Notes: generated by a model from the letters alone, not told the origin. 64,000 nucleotides of DNA from Pyrrhosoma nymphula (GCA_963573305.1 OY754329.1:43172417-43236416), one strand, 5' to 3'; shown: positions 23,431 through 36,120, numbered from the stretch's first letter. Numbers and translations are program-made.

Positions 23431-24085
23431 GTCATTGAGTGCACATTTCAATATTTTTTTTAAGTAACTCTAAAAATAATTCTTGTAACACATTTTATTT
23501 AAAAGTGCATCTGTTTGTTGGATTGGAACTCACCATACAGGCTATATTGGTAATTATGAAAGAATTAAATTTTTAATTAGATTTCTTCATGATAGCATAG
23601 CGCAGTATTCGAAATTTAGACGAAATCATTTTGAAAAATATTTTTTTAAACAAATATTGGACTTGGCGTGACACCTTATTATTTGTTAGCAACACTATCT
23701 ATAATAAAAAATTATTAATTTCGCTGAAAGAAGAAAATCTGTACATATGAAATAGAAATATAATAATATATATATATATATTTAATAATATTTCCATGTT
23801 CCTTAAGTCGACTCGTTAAAATAGCATTAAATTTCCAAAAAAACAAATCGGTATGATGCAATTTTTTCACTTTTGTCCATACATATTACTAATGAGAACA
23901 CGTATGCAGGTATGCAAAGTTTCACGCAAATCATTGCATAAACAAAAAACGCTCCGACCACCTAAATATTTATGCCAGAGTGGGCAGGTGAGTCATACAG
24001 GGAGTCGATTCTTGAAACCACGCGATTATGGGACACTGACGCACGTTTAAGTAGAAGAACCTACATGCATGCTACACAGTCACTC
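23431..24085. other. AT-rich non-coding stretch with a TA microsatellite
   Basis: A TA run lies at about 23765-23781. Nothing else recognised. Confidence 0.5.
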
Positions 24086-24094
24086 GATAAATCT

Positions 24095-24230
24095 ACATAA
24101 TACCCTGAAAGCCACCTCAAAGGTGTGTGGCAGGGGGTGAGTAGTCACCCGCATGCATTACACTATACCCTATTAAAGTTAGTGTAACTACGACTATTGA
24201 TGCATAGCATAAATTGATAATGCTTGTCAG
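24095..24230 (+). repeat. Probable old dispersed repeat with a hairpin
   Basis: TACCCTGAAAGCCACCTCAA followed by AGGTGTGTGGCAGGGGGT forms a stem in which GCCACCT pairs with AGGT..GTGGC (24111-24131). Phrases like this, with a GTGTGGC-plus-G-run ending, resemble repeats common in arthropod genomes. I recognise the style but cannot name the family with certainty, and there is only one copy in this window. Confidence 0.35.
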
Positions 24231-24600
24231 GAGGCGAAACCTCACAATCATGCACTACGCTATAGATATGCTACCAATGCTAGAGGGACCGTTATTATTC
24301 ATGTATTTTGCAAATACATAAATGGAAAGAGATTCAAGAGTTATGTTGAAAACATGCACGGCGTTCTGTTAGTACTAGGTAGCAGATAAGGATATAAGTA
24401 TTAGGGAGTTAACCAACTAACTAGCTACACTACCTATTGACCAACCCAGTTAAAAGTCTCATTAGCAGCTGCTATGGTAGGTACCATAGATAGTAATATA
24501 TGATATTTTCCAGTGAGGAACTATTGCACGTGATGCCACAAGAATGATAACTTGATGAAACCATGCAATAAAATTTGTATTTTGGCTTGCGATAATTATC
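24231..24600. other. AT-rich non-coding stretch
   Basis: Contains a short palindromic stretch TATGGTAGGTACCATA near 24473-24488. Nothing else recognised. Confidence 0.5.
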
Positions 24601-24602
24601 AT

Positions 24603-24866
24603 ATAGATTTGAGAAACGACCCGCTGGGCGTCAGCATTGACCTAATCTTAAAGAATGGTGCCTACGGGACAACGGTTTTACGTCCCATCTGAGGGACGGA
24701 GTACAACACTTGGAGTGTTCTCAACCTCGCACCCAGTAGAGATAGTGATTTCACTGAAAATTGCTATTACCATTCTCCATACCAACTCGCAAATACCCGG
24801 ATCCAAGCCATGGCCCTCAGAATGGGCAGCTTTTTGAGTTATGTAGCCACCACAGCAATCCAATTC
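24603..24866 (-). repeat. Full-length-like copy of the tRNA-headed SINE family
   Basis: Read on the minus strand, the head has CTGTGGTGGCTACATAACTC, GCCCATTCTGAGGG and a decayed B box. The central domain carries TTTTCAGTGAAATCAC and CTACTGGGTGCGAG, then GTACTCCGTCCCTCAG-ATGGGACG, AACCG and TCCCGT. The tail has GCTGACGCCCAG and TTTCTC. The same blocks occur in the same order at 41550-41850 on the plus strand. The two copies differ at many positions, so both are old. Order and spacing together make shared ancestry convincing even without an alignment program. Confidence 0.7.
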
Positions 24867-24894
24867 CCACATCATCATCAGAAGTCACAGTTTC

Positions 24895-27440
24895 GAAGAT
24901 TGGTTTGCTGAAGCTCTACAATCCACTCTTCTCTCAGTCAACCGCTTAACCTACTATATATAACGCTACGCGTACGTATGTATGATTCATTTGATAGACG
25001 TAGTGATTCAGATGTGCACCAATAGATGGCAAGCGAGCTCCCATATACGTCCTTCACTAACTGACTCATGGCGCGGGCGTATGCAGTTATCAAAATACAC
25101 ACAATGGAGACTGATTTGTTGGTAACAGCTCCACCTGCTTTACCAAAATGTTTTATGCAAAGAAAAATATGAGACTTACATATTACATATTGTTTACCAT
25201 AGCTACATAATTATATTGTTTTCATTAAAAAATAATTTAAAAAACACATTAATCAATTATTTATTTTGTTCATTACTTTTTGGCTATTTTACTAAATAGT
25301 TAGCCTGTTTCAGCGAGATTTTAAACTAGATCCTACATATTTCTTTAATTGGACGTATTTCATAATTTTCCACATTTAATCCATTCGGTTTTCCTCAATA
25401 GTTTTTCCCATTCATTTCTTCTTCCGTTGTTTGTTACTAATTACTGTGTCGCAAAAATGGGTCCAAAAAGTTTGCCTCTTCTTCTTCTCATACTATTCAC
25501 TCTCCAATTTCTCTCCAACTCTTCTTAGAACTTCTTCGTTGGTGGTTCTCTTCATCCACTTGATTTTCATCATTCTCCAATGACATCGAATCTCCATTGC
25601 TTACAATCTCTTTTGCTCAGCAGCTATTATTGTCCTGGCTGCTTTTGATCTTTTCCCCTGTAATTCTCATGATAGCCACTGATGAATGATATAATAATCG
25701 CACCGCATGATATTCAACAGCAATATAAAAAATTGCTCGGAGCACTAGCATCGAATCCAAATCTCAATAATATTAATTGTCGCTGTCGATACATCGCAAA
25801 ATATCGCAAGGAAATTCGATTCCCGAGTCCTTTTCCCCATATCGGTCAATTCCTTGAATTCTCGGCTTCCCCCTTGCATATTCCGTTCTTCTCAATGCGG
25901 AGTGCATTCCTGACGTGCTCCGGGATGGCAGCTGGAGCATAAAATATTCTAAAATCTTTCGACCGAGTAGAAGCCACAAAAATCCCTCCTCTGGTTATCT
26001 CTCCCCGGTCCTCTTTCCTCTCTCCATACTCACGCAAAACCTACCTCACTCGCTCGCCTTCTGTATCACTCACCCCCTGGAAGTAACGCCAGAAAACTCT
26101 CCCGTCCATCGCCTTCCCACAGCTCCAACCACTGTGATATGCCGCCACCCCATAAGTTCTTCCACAAAGTCTGGGGCCTATTCCTATCCAATCCTCTTCA
26201 CCAATTCCCCGTGGCCTCCCATCTAGTGACGAGAAAAAAATATTTTTTCTCCTCTGAAACTTCACAAAAAATTCCAGTTTTGCCAAATGAAAGTTTTCGA
26301 TCACTTCATTTCTTTTGAAAGTATCTCCTGAACTGTATTCAAGAAGAAGTAACCCTTTGCCTCAAATTCACCATCCCTGTACTCAATTAAAAAATATTTT
26401 TAAAACAAGAATAAATCATTATGACTAGACTTATTCGTCGCTCGAGAAATGATCTAAATTGCTTTCGTGTATCATGAGGAGAGAATTATCTGATTTTATT
26501 CGCAAATATTTTGTCGTGTTTTAATTTCTACACTGGGGTACGTCATCATCTGACTGTCACCATCGACCAATTGTTTAGCAAGAATGCAATGTCCTTTAAC
26601 TTTATCGCCGAATTTTATTAGTATCAGGTGACGCAATCTGCCAAATATCCAGATTTTAAATTATTGAAGGACAAAGAAAATTGCGAGCATCAAGAATACT
26701 TCGTTGCAATTAGTTTTTATTTCTCTCGATATTGGGAACCAAAAATGCTTTTCATATTTATTTTTTAGTTAAAAAATGCAATTTTTTGAAAATATATAAA
26801 AATAAAAACAGCTGAAAATCGTTGGTTATTGCAAGTATCATTAGAGCCCTTCCCCGTCAATCCCTGAGATTTAAAAGCTTTCTCGTAATGCGGCATCTCC
26901 GTATGCCTTACGCCTAACCTCCCCTGCTTCCACACCCACACGATGTTAGCGCTACGGTGAAAATTTAAAAGCGTTCTTCGCAATCCCATTACCACATCAG
27001 TTTTCCTCTGCAAGCGAAAACCTTATGCTCCACAATGGGTGGGTCACAGCCGCTAGCGAACTGCTTACAATCCACCGTCCTTCCCGACCCCCAATTCTCC
27101 AACACTCACGCCTAAAACAGGATATCGAGGCCGGAGAGGGCTAATCCCTTGCAAGCTCGCTGCCCAGGGGAAGAGTGCGTCCTTATCTTGGTATCCACTG
27201 AAGTTAGGATCGATATGTTTTTTCATTCGATAACCTCTATTCCTGGGACCCCAGAAACCGTGAATGTGAACCTTCCGAGGGAAATGCCCAGCCACTGCTG
27301 CAATTTTTCAAGCAAATAGAAAAAAGGCCCTTGAATATAAAAATTGGGAGGAAATATTTTACTTCACTCATGCCTAGGACACGTTTCAAATAAGCCCCAA
27401 AGGGATGGAGCCGAGCAAAGGAAGGTTAAAATCGCCAAAT
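24895..27440. other. Non-coding stretch, nothing recognised
   Basis: CT-rich from about 25475 to 25665 and moderately GC-rich at 25800-26220, where overlapping frames of 63-103 codons on both strands show no domain. Bases 27060-27300 are also GC-richer. No repeat or RNA gene was identified. Confidence 0.45.
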
Positions 27441-27447
27441 AGACAAT

Positions 27448-27709
27448 AATTGAGGGCCTGAGAGTCAAAGTAATACAAGTTACATCAACACGAAGAACGA
27501 TATAAGTGCATATTTTCTAAGTTGGTACCGTCGGGTACGGTCAGGTAGCTACAGGAAAAGGAATGCAAGTGTTCGAAAGAATGGTGCTGCAATATAGCCA
27601 CAGAACACTTAAGCCACTTTGACTTTTGTCATTTCTTACTGGGGTAAAGTGATACAGATGACACATGATGTTTGTCACTTGTATTACTTTGACTCTCAGG
27701 CCCTCAATT
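27448..27709. mobile_element. MITE-like element with perfect 33-bp inverted termini (262 bp)
   Basis: Arms 27448-27480 and 27677-27709 are exact reverse complements, beginning AATTGAGGGCCTGAGAGTCA. The interior has no open frame. It includes related inner motifs (ACTTTGACTTTTGTCA, GTAAAGTGATAC) suggestive of subterminal repeats. The termini lie in AAT/ATT-rich flanks, so the exact ends and target duplication cannot be fixed; TA, AAT and TTAA-like readings are all possible. The superfamily is therefore left open. Confidence 0.8.
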
Positions 27710-30300
27710 AAAGAAAAGCCTCACGCTAAGTAAAAAAATGTAAAGAGCGAAAAAGCATAACACAGATGATGGAAGGACAAAGTTGGGAGCCGCAAGAGAC
27801 TCAGAGGTGACAGTTAAGGCTAAAATAACTGGGAAAAACTACAATGTTCAGGTTACTGGGTGACAAGGAGATTATTATTTCAATCAAGACAACATCTGTA
27901 GAAATGACAGAAGCTTAAAAATGTATATATACACTTTTGAGAAGACATTTTGAGATTTTTCTTCTTCCCTTGTACCAATAATGACCACACCAAAACAGAT
28001 CGAGACAATAACCTAAAAATATATCCCACACTTTTGGTCCCTTAATCCGGCATGACACAGCTCAGTATTTGTCCTTTCCTACTTCAGATCAATTCTCTCT
28101 ATTCCCTCCTACACCTCTGCTACACGCATTTGGGAGGCTCCGAGGGCAGAATGCTGATGTGAATGTAACATTAATCCTGATTTTCAAACCACTACAGCCT
28201 TTATTTATGCATAGAAAACTATTACTAAATACGAAATCTCGCAGTGAAAAGAAGCTCAAGTATATGATAGCATGGCCAGGGAGAAAATAATTACTTCAAA
28301 AATGAAAATAACTCAAAACATGGTCATCGCGGGCTTTTAAGAATTTTAGCCATGCATTGCCAACAACCATGTTACATTAATTACAATTTCCTAAGTGAGC
28401 GGAATAATTTTTTACAGGTTAATAGAGGTTGGGAGCTGATAATTGCAATTCAGTAAATGCAAAAAATTACATTACCGATACTGTCCAAATTTATCCCTAA
28501 TTAAAATTAAAACACTTATTTACTGGGAAATGAATTGTGCGCTGATTGAAAATCAAGTGCAAAAATAAAAATGAAATTTCAAAATTCAAAGATAATACGA
28601 AGAGGAATAAAAATAAACCTATCGCAATCAATGAAGTTATGAATAGTAGTTGTAACCAGAATTTGAGGTCATTACACCAAAAAGAGCCTTATTTTTATTT
28701 GAAATACAAGCAATATATGTGAGCAATTGTTTCCTATGCTGGATATAGTCTCTAGTTAAAAATTAAAAATAGCTGTCGAGATCACTACGGAAATTAGAGA
28801 GATAAGAGGAACTGGTAGACGCGCCAAATACAATATAAGTTTGGCTAGCATTCCAATTATCAGCAAAGAATTCTTCAATGGAAGGATTAGACTTGTCAAA
28901 TTTGTATTGAACTATGCATCATCGTGAATAATTCTGCCATATTCGATCTACCATAAAGAGAATTTTGTGGGAGAAAAGGTTATTCAGTTTGCTATGAAAG
29001 AAAGTGACGACATAACAACTTACTTATTTGCAGAAAATGCAGTATTTAGGTACTTCGGTTAAAGTCACAGTTGCACTATTTTACTAAAATTCCAAACATT
29101 TTAGCAGCATGCCAACAATGGCTCTCTGGTCGATTCCATTACTTACGATAGTAAGTCTGTAATTTAATAACTAATAAACATTTCAGATATAATTGGATAT
29201 GACTTCGTCACTTCATGCTACTATGTGAAGAAAACATGTTGCCAAAGTTACTTAAGGGAACAAAGCCCTTGCGACACAGTAACAGAGCATTCTTCCGAGT
29301 CCACGGGAGCTATTCATATTCATGGCTTTACAAGAATTTTACTTTGTTTTTTACTAAAGTTGGCAAAATATCAATGTTCACTTGCGAGGGAAAAATGAGA
29401 CACACTTGGGGAAGAAGCTTGAAATTGCATTAGCATTTCTAACGGCGCTTTCGACCCTAAAAATCTTCATTTTTAATGCTTGTAGATAAAAAAATATGAA
29501 TACATTGGTAGCGCAGCTCTAATTGAATTTTCGCAAACATTTCAGCTGTATTACTTATTTTTTACACACAAATATTCAACGTCGGGTCAATTACCCTTTC
29601 CTGACCTACCTAATTGACGTCGCCGGTTACTCCTTCCCACATCTTTGTCCCAGGGCATTTTCCAACTCTCTTAACCCTATTTCCCTGAATTTAAATTCTC
29701 GCTTTAGAAAGACTTCGGCTGTCGAAACCAGCAGCAGTCCAGTGGGGGACACGCTCTTGGGGCATTCTGCTTCACTTTGAAAGCCCAGTCATCCACACGC
29801 CCTTCATCCGCCTCTTCAATTTTAAACCTTCACACACTAGGACGAGAGGAGTCATTGACCCGCACTGCAATCCTTAATTCTGGGCTAAAACACAGCTGTT
29901 TAGGGTTAAATCTCCTCTCAAAACCAGTTCATGAATCATCATCATCTACAAACCTGTTAATAAGATTGCTCAAATTAAAGGTTTGAACTAAACATTAATT
30001 GATTGAAAACAAATACAATTGGAACAGTTTTATATTTCAAAGCTTTAAGTCCTAAAAAGAAGAAATTTCATACGATTAGCTCACAAACAGTTAAGTCGTT
30101 TCTCAGGCAATGCATTCGTCTTATCTTTTGCGAGCATGATGTTGAAAAAAATGAATTAAAATACATGATAAGGCATAGGTATGAAATATATCCACATTAA
30201 AATTGATAAGTAACACCAATTTGAAAAAACAGGGTTAAAAGTTTTCAAAAAGCAATATTGCTAAAGAGAGTAAAAAAATAGTCCCAAATTTTAGTGTATG
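27710..30300. other. AT-rich non-coding stretch
   Basis: No gene recognised. The longest frame (85 codons, 29523-29780) has no domain. Confidence 0.5.
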
Positions 30301-30303
30301 CAT

Positions 30304-30362
30304 AGCACCTCAAAGTAAAGCTCGGCATAAATAAGCACCTCACATAAAAGCTCGGCAATAAT
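30304..30362 (+). repeat. Imperfect tandem duplication of about 30 bp
   Basis: AGCACCTCAAAGTAAAGCTC-GGCATAAATA is followed by AGCACCTCACATAAAAGCTC-GGCAATAATG. These are two diverged head-to-tail units in AT-rich DNA. Confidence 0.75.
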
Positions 30363-31040
30363 GGAATTATCAAAGTAATATTTACTTATCAAGTAAATTT
30401 CATCAAGTAAATGGAGCCATAAGCAAAGCGGGCATTATTGCATTGGTATCAACGGAAGGAAGTAAATAAAACCTATATTTTTAAAATTTGAATAGCATTA
30501 GTAAGTATAGCGAAAAAAAACTAATGAAGCTTAACCGTTTCAAATTATACTATTTCGAAAATCACTTAGACTATCGTATGTAAAAACGGAAAAAATACAA
30601 GTAATTGTGGCTATAAAAAATGGAATTGAAACTTTACCATTAACGAAGCTTTTGATTTGAAGCTTCGCCATGATATGCAATATGAAGAAATAAAAGGTAG
30701 TATGCACCGGGAATCATTGCCTAAAATTAATTTCTCTCTTTAGACAAAAATAACCTAATAATTAGATTCAGTTGGTCTCTAGCGAACGCCATGAACCTTC
30801 CGTGTGCATAGTTCTTCTCCAACCCTCGTAAAGTGGCACAATATTGTCCACTTAGAGATGTTACTACCCAGTATTGAATATCATGACAGGGAATGAAAAT
30901 GCCTAAGCTGTTGTGCTCATTTTCTCCTTTAAGACCACTATACGGATATTATTTAGTCATAATAAAACATTTTAAAGTAATTAAAACCTGTAAAATCGGT
31001 TGTTATTTCGGGGGAATATAGGACTCTGAGGCATCTGGAA
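30363..31040. other. AT-rich non-coding stretch
   Basis: Contains a short inverted repeat CGAAGCTT/AAGCTTCG at about 30645-30668. Nothing else recognised. Confidence 0.5.
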
Positions 31041-31044
31041 ATAA

Positions 31045-31936
31045 TCTCATACAAAAAAATGTATGCATAAAAATTTATTTATAAAATATTTATGCACATA
31101 AAACTTCAGCCTGCGTATGTAAGTGACCACAAAACTCGAAAAGTTGCCGGTCGATTGACTTGAAACTTCGGTGAGTTGTTGTGCGGGCGCTCAAAAAGGT
31201 TTATAAATAATAAAAATTGCAAATTTTGGGACTGTTTTTACCCCAATATTGTTAATATTTAATCCCATACGAAAATCATTGAATTCGGTGCAGATTTGTC
31301 TTTATTTTCTTTTAAAAATTACTTTTACACAAGATATTGTATGTAATTTTTTATCATAGAACGCATAAAAGAATTTTCTATTTAATTCTTTCATTCAATT
31401 TTCTTATACGCTTCGTTTTGTCCAATTATTGCGTTTTACCTCGAATGTCATCAATTTTTATTCCTTTTCAACAATATAAATTTCCTTGGTAACCAGGCAT
31501 GAATATCCATTTTATAGCGATTTCATGAATGGCTATTCACTCCTGCAGCATTTAAAGGCCGTTCAGTGACTAATTTCATGGTTGTAGTCAAACGGCTAGA
31601 GTTCCCTGTTCGCCTTGCCTTCTCAATAAACATCAACAAGTCACAATCGCATCAAGTGCGTGGATCAAATCTGGAAAATCCATAATTTTCACACGTTCAA
31701 TTATATGTTGCATGCTCACGAGTGGGACAGCGGAAAACTTTGTGTTTGCAGAGGGCGTGAGACCAAAACTATTGTATATCCCGAAACACTTGAATAAATA
31801 TTTTCAACTTTAATTTAAAACACAAAAAATAATTTTCTTTAATTCATGGAGTACATGTAAATATGTGTCTTCTTTGTATATGTGTCCCTACTTAGAAAGA
31901 AAAAGAGGCATTGCAACGCATGCCGGGCACAGCTAG
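31045..31936 (+). mobile_element. Non-autonomous Helitron-like element
   Basis: The right end has three hallmarks of a Helitron 3' terminus: a hairpin (GGCAT, loop TGCAACGC, ATGCC at 31907-31924), twelve bases beyond it to the end, and a terminal CTAG followed by T. Bases 31145-31205 (CCGGTCGATTGACTTGAAAC, GTTGTGCGGGCGCTCAAAAA) resemble the conserved left portion of arthropod Helitrons as I remember them. The 5' end is uncertain; an A-TC junction at 31044-31046 is a guess. No Rep/helicase frame is present, so it would be a non-autonomous copy. Confidence 0.5.
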
Positions 31937-31937
31937 T

Positions 31938-32300
31938 AGATTATAATTAACTAATCACAAACGTTTCGTAATTGCATATTTGCTCCTTCAAGGCAACAAT
32001 GAGTTTACAGAATTAGCTAATTTTATTATTTAAATTTGATACAATATTTTACCATAATTATGTAAGAATTAGCCTTTAGGAATTTTTCTCTATGGAAAGT
32101 GAGTGAGAAAATGCTTTCTGAAATTACATCTAATAATTTGCTTGGGGCATGGACTGGTAAAGTCGTGGCGTCGAATCACTTCCAAACAATATATTCCTAT
32201 ATACGTATTTAGCATTGACTTCACATTTATTTGGAAATGAATTCATTGGTAACTAATTGTCTTTGGCAACCAATCAATAAGTTTTAGAGCAACTTTGAAA
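31938..32300. other. AT-rich non-coding stretch
   Basis: Nothing recognised. Confidence 0.5.
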
Positions 32301-32880
32301 TTTTGTTGGTTCAATATTTGCTAATGGAGGTTTACATTCTCATCATGCTTCCGCCCACTTTGTTTCTAGATCGAGTGAATGTCCCCATATTTTTACGCCC
32401 ATTTTTTGATGAAATTCGGTGCCTCCTTCAAAACGGAAGAAGGATAACTCTTTTTGAAAAAAGTAGAACACATTTTACAACTCATCAAACTGTTCATGGC
32501 CCGCTAATTTTTTCCCGCTTTTCTTCCTTTTTATTTCACCTCTTGAGTTCGAAGAGCACGGCGCGTCAAAGGAGAGCGCGTCAACGCAAATGTTTGCTCC
32601 GGCACATCTTCATGCAGGGTGGCTCGCGGGACGTGCAACGAAGTTCATATCCGACGCCCACGGGTGACGATGATGGCGCGGAGGGCGGCAGAATTAACGG
32701 GGAGAGGACGTCGTCCCCACGTCAAGTGCCTGCCGCTTTCACTTAACTGCACCCGCCCACTATCGTTCCTCCCACCACGGGACAACACGTTCTGTCCCGT
32801 CCCGGTGACGCACGTCTCTTTCCCCCTTCACATCTTCGGCATTTCCCTCAAAGCATAGGGTGTGACGTCGGGATCCCTCA
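32301..32880. other. GC-richer island, no supported gene
   Basis: A 147-codon plus-strand frame spans 32303-32746, the second or third longest in the window. Its first part is hydrophobic and AT-derived; its second is Arg- and Ser-rich and GC-derived. There is no recognisable domain, and another frame (32619-32858) overlaps it. I consider it unlikely to be coding, though a small exon cannot be excluded. Confidence 0.4.
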
Positions 32881-32939
32881 AATAATATAAACGTTCTTAA
32901 AACTCATTAGGGCATTGCCCCATCTTTATTCCACGTCCT

Positions 32940-33115
32940 TTTTCTTTCTTTTTAATCTCTCCAACAATCCCCTTCCTTTATCAACGATCCATAGCAACCT
33001 CTCTCCAAACAAAACAATAAACAACTTAAAACATTAACATACAAATCAATACCATCAAAAACAAAACAACGAACGAAACCAAATACACAAAGTCAAACAA
33101 AACAAAAAAAAATGG
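32940..33115. repeat. Low-complexity CT-rich then A/C-rich stretch
   Basis: Bases 32990-33110 are almost only A and C (AAAACAA-type words) on the plus strand, preceded by a CT-rich stretch. Simple low-complexity DNA. Confidence 0.7.
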
Positions 33116-35160
33116 AGCCCGACAAGGCACGACGCTGCACGACGTTACAAGGGTGAGGGTTGGGATTAAAGCTATGGTTGTCGATATCCTCGATGTATCG
33201 ATATTTGGCGTCGATGGTCGACTATTTCACCAAAAGACAGCTTCACACAAGGGATATACTTCTACATCAGTAGCCTTTAAAGTCACTTGCAAGTAGACTT
33301 CGATGAGTACTGGCGATCTTCCATGGCAGTAGGGGATCGATAAGGGTAGAAATAGATACATTATCGATCATGGTTCGCATTGTTCGGAAAAATCGACTGT
33401 CTTTAATTTTTCCTACAAGTGAGATTCCGCTTATGTGATTAATATCACATAGCGACTGGTGGAGTTCTTATCAGCGGATTACTTGTGGGGATTAGCAAAT
33501 CCTAACAACCAACTGTTTCACCAAAGTAGGGCTAGTTGTTGTATCAGTAATTTTTATTTTGTATATCATTTGTCGTTATCGATGTTCCTGTTGTTATCGT
33601 TTTTCGTTGATAGATATTACATCAAAGTAAGTTTATTGGCTGCTCTTTCATTGATCAATAAGAAATGAAATAGTCTTTACACTTATTAATCCCTATAAAT
33701 GAATGGACATATTTTATTTACACACATTTATGCCAAGATTATGCAATTATTTCCACAATTGTGTGCGGAACTCGAGGAAGTGGTGTACAAATGCATTGAT
33801 TGCTGTAGTTAAGCAATATACGACAATGTCTTATTCATGTTTACTTCCGTCATTTTATTACGGTAAAGTCTGAAGTAATGTGCCCGAAGTACAATGTCCA
33901 ATAAGCAGTGATGCACATCGAAACATCGCTATGCTCTTCACGTCCATAGAAGCCAACTTCCCAGCGTAAAGTCGTCTGAAGAGTGTCGACAGTCGATAGT
34001 CCAGAAACAAATGGTGTGGGATGATGGGTCTGATGATTATTGCCATCGATGGTTACTCAACTAGGCCTACAAAGTGAAAATATTAACGCTAACCTCATGG
34101 ATCGATCAGAAATTTTATTCGCTATCATCAACATGATATCGTATTTTAAGTTTTTCTTGGAGGCATTAGACCTTCAGTTGACAGTGTAAGACCTTTGGGA
34201 GGGGCTTTGAAACACAAGTTAAAAGGACAGACTCATTTATTCTCCGTAAAAAAATATATTTACATATTTTTATGGTAAAATATTTTTAAATTTGCTACAA
34301 ATGTAATCCGTAAAATCTAAATATATTTTATATTACCTTTATTAATTCCAAACTTAGATTTAGTCTTTCAGTCTGTTGTGGTGCTCATTTAGATTCAATT
34401 CGTCTTATTTTCTTCGTGAAAAAGAGAATAATCCGTATTGTCTCAAAGTGAAGCCAACTTTACCCTAAACTTTCACCATTTTGTGGTCAAAAGGTGCTCA
34501 CTATACGGTAATTATTTATACATTAAGATTTTAGAATATTCCTAATAAGTAATCGTGCTCAATCTACCTTATTATGTAAACCGTACATAAGAGGTGGATA
34601 TAGAAAAAAATGTAATTCCATTACCAAAGTTATATTATAATTCCTTGGTTATTTAATTTTATGAAAAATTAAAATAAAAAAACATGCATATTTAAAAATC
34701 CAAACAAAATTCCAGTTAATGGAAAAGAAAAGTTAGGGATTTAGACGTCTGGGTGTATTTTTGGGTGAGTAGAAAATTTTATTAAAAGTATACCTATATT
34801 ATATTTTGCTCCCAATTTTGGTCAAATATTTGAGCTAGGAAGTTATAAATTTAATTGAGTGTAGCAAAAGGCTTTCTGCTAGCAGCAGTTTTTAATTTTT
34901 TATTTGAAGCAAGAAAAAAATTAATATTTGCAACAAGCATCCTGAGTATATGACTCATTAAATCTCGTGTACGGAACATGCTATCAAATGGGATTGAAGC
35001 TGGTACGATAACAGCAGCTAAAAAATTAAAGTTATAGCAAAATTAATGTTAAGTTGTTTTGTTTGAAACCAATTGTTCTCATTCTGAGACGTATTAGTTT
35101 CAAAAACACTATGTTGGAAGTCATAAAAAATATTCACTATGACCGAGTAATCCAATCTTC
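33116..35160. other. Mostly AT-rich; many ATCGAT-type words at 33.1-34.1 kb
   Basis: Bases 33180-33380 and 33580-34110 contain repeated ATCGAT/TCGAT words. A palindrome TATGTGAT-TAAT-ATCACATA lies at about 33434-33453, enclosed by an imperfect ~19-bp inverted repeat (ACAAGTGAGATTCCGC / GCGGATTACTTGT). No coding gene was recognised; 34.1-35.1 kb is plain AT-rich. Confidence 0.4.
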
Positions 35161-35174
35161 GGACTTGAAAGTTG

Positions 35175-35206
35175 CTGATGATGTACCTGACGTACATTTT
35201 TCGGAG
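35175..35206 (+). ncRNA. Broken hammerhead-like motif
   Basis: CTGATGA is followed directly by a perfect 5-bp stem (TGTAC, loop CTGAC, GTACA) and then TTTTTCGG where GAAA would be expected. The first box and stem II fit a hammerhead, but the third conserved element is lost, so cleavage is not expected. Confidence 0.25.
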
Positions 35207-35760
35207 GCAAACATTTTAATGCCGAATTAATTCATTTTAAACTCCCGCCACTTGCCAGCCGATGCTGGCAGACAATAGACTTTGGAATCAAAACTGTGTT
35301 TTTTGGTTAAATTCTTATGATTATGCTACAGCGGGAAAATCTTCTGAATACTATGATATTTATCAGGATAAATAATGTTTTACTTCAAAAAGACTAAAGA
35401 AATTATTTGTACAATATTCTCTTTATTTTAAATTATTTCATTTTCTTCCTGGATATGAATTCTGGAATGGTTTCTGGATAAGGATATGCGTTTCTATTTC
35501 TTATTATTTCCACTTTAAGAGAAGCACTGTACAATGGATGCTAACAATCACAGCGAAATGTTAATAAAAAAACATAACCCAATTTGGTTTAAACCCATGC
35601 TATTAGTTTTCCTCAGTTTCAAATGTCCTGATTATTGGCTTGCCTAGAGTAACTTGCTCAACGGATGAATAGAGTAGATTTAGCAATTTGTCTTGAAATT
35701 TTCCTTGCATGCGGACTTGTAGATGAAGATTTATATGAATTTACGAAAACTGTTCTAACA
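35207..35760. other. AT-rich non-coding stretch
   Basis: Nothing recognised. Confidence 0.5.
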
Positions 35761-36120
35761 TCGGTGGTTTAAGATCGATGTATGTACATCCAACATCGAC
35801 AGCAGGTTGGGTGTTCAGTCCACGTCACATATCGATTCTTTCCTCTCGATACCCATTCCCACTCGAGGGTTCGATGCTCTCCAGCAGTGGCACATACTCC
35901 CTCATCGTTGCGCATACGCAATATGGGTCGGTGACCTGCAGAGTACCTACACTGAGGGACGTGACTCTTTTTGTTTTTCTGCGTGTTATTTTTCCCCATT
36001 TTCATGGTTCCCTGGCTCCTTCTGCCATTTTCATAAAGCTTCCCCGACGTTTCGACGATGATCCGCGAGAGTACGCAAGCGTGGCGTGGGTGGGGGACGC
36101 CATATGAGCGTAAATAAAGC
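35761..36120. other. GC-richer island
   Basis: Open frames on both strands (78-109 codons) overlap completely and show no domain. CGACGTTTCGACGATGATCC at 36042-36061 contains, on the minus strand, a TCGAAACGTCGG word similar to that at 9.1 kb. Confidence 0.4.
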
